Of a stretch of 64,000 nt of DNA, positions 63,479 through 64,000 are shown in pieces. Location of the stretch: positions 150,477,480 to 150,541,479 of the forward strand of contig CM022945.1 of the NCBI GenBank assembly GCA_012931725.1, read 5' to 3'. The notes below the pieces were generated by a model, which was not told the origin of the DNA, did not search any database, and saw only the letters and a list, made by a program, of their open reading frames with translations. Source of the stretch: Litsea cubeba (Eukaryota > Streptophyta > Magnoliopsida > Laurales > Lauraceae). The translations under genes were made by a program, and so were the position numbers. Every line of letters begins with the position of its first letter. Position 1 is the stretch's first letter.

Positions 63479-64000
63479 TGTGAGACCCCGTCCCGAGTTA
63501 ATCACGATTAACTCTTATTAATCGCACTTATGGCTAATTAAACATGTTTAGTTGAATTAGTGAAGGCTTAGTACCAAATTGACTTGGTTTAGCCTTAAGA
63601 GAATGAATAAAGCTTAATAAGCTTGTAAAATGAATTGTAATTAGATTGAATGAGTGTTTGAACTCAAACTAGGAATTGAGGGACTTTTGTGTAAATACGT
63701 TTTTATACGTATTTCATCGAATACGGAAACTCTCGATGCCAACACGCGTATCTGGAGGAGTACGTTCACTTCCGTCAAAGACTTGAAGTCGTTTGATGAA
63801 TATTGAATCAAATGACCATTCATTTGACTTGAATTGTAATTAATGGAGAATTTTGGGGGCTAAACGCAATTCGGAAGTTTATATAAGCCAAAGAGATTTC
63901 AATTGAATCTTTTTCCAAACCCTAGCCTCCATCTTCCCTCTCTTCTCTTCCTTTCTTCATTTCCTCCTTATTAAGGGTCAAGTGAAGCTTTGCCAGTGAA
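63479..64000 (+). mobile_element. Possible start of an LTR retrotransposon cut by the window end
   Basis: TGTGAGACCCCGTCCCGAG resembles the opening of many plant gypsy LTRs. TATATAAG at about 63880 and a CT-rich leader with AAACCCTAG (63915-63924) follow at LTR-like spacing. The second LTR would be outside the window, so this cannot be confirmed; a host promoter and first exon is the alternative. Confidence 0.35.

Overview
The window is repeat-dominated nuclear DNA from a flowering plant. Plant Ty1/copia and Ty3/gypsy (Tat-type) retrotransposons, hAT transposons with plant-type domains, Helitron-like ends and MITEs fill most of it. There is no convincing intact host gene, tRNA or rRNA. The sequence does not fix the species.

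Layout. 1-281, 16915-17098 and 26605 to about 27365 are pieces of one old locus (copy A), whose diverged relative (copy B) lies at 58509 to about 59610. Copy A is split by two LTR elements on the minus strand. G1 (282-16909, TSD GTCTG) is an old Tat-type gypsy element. C2 (17099-26604, TSD CACTT) is a decayed copia element. G1 itself holds C1 (1803-9604), a Sirevirus-like copia element that encodes only a Gag-like protein, and H1 (9731-13846, TSD TCTGTCAT), a hAT transposon with an apparently intact three-exon transposase. About 9 kb of G1 (RT, RNase H, integrase and most of its extra gene) is missing exactly where C1 sits.

28081-41866 is G2, a young complete Tat-type gypsy element (TSD CTTAC; identical-length 891-bp LTRs with 6 differences). 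It has a 1916-residue uninterrupted Gag-Pol, a 21-unit 81-bp tandem array behind pol, and a spliced antisense gene before the 3' LTR. By eye, LTR divergence is about 6.3% (G1), 1.7% (C2), 0.7% (G2) and 0.4% (C1), which agrees with the nesting order.

41889-51261 is AT-rich intergenic DNA with two MITE-like elements, a housekeeping-type promoter signature near 43.2-43.4 kb, and two Helitron-like elements in tandem. 52531-57108 is a second, dead hAT element of the MYM/TTF-zinc-finger type whose TIRs and 8-bp TSD can be recognised. Beside it, 57149-57980 holds fragments of three unrelated host genes packed together (acetylglutamate kinase, a glutaredoxin-domain protein, a sulfate transporter). 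60236-62805 is a gypsy solo LTR with a copia solo LTR nested in it, and the window ends in what may be the start of another LTR.

The most interesting items are the antisense intron-containing gene and higher-order satellite inside G2, the deletion centred on C1, the intact H1 transposase, the three-gene fragment cluster, and the tandem Helitron unit.
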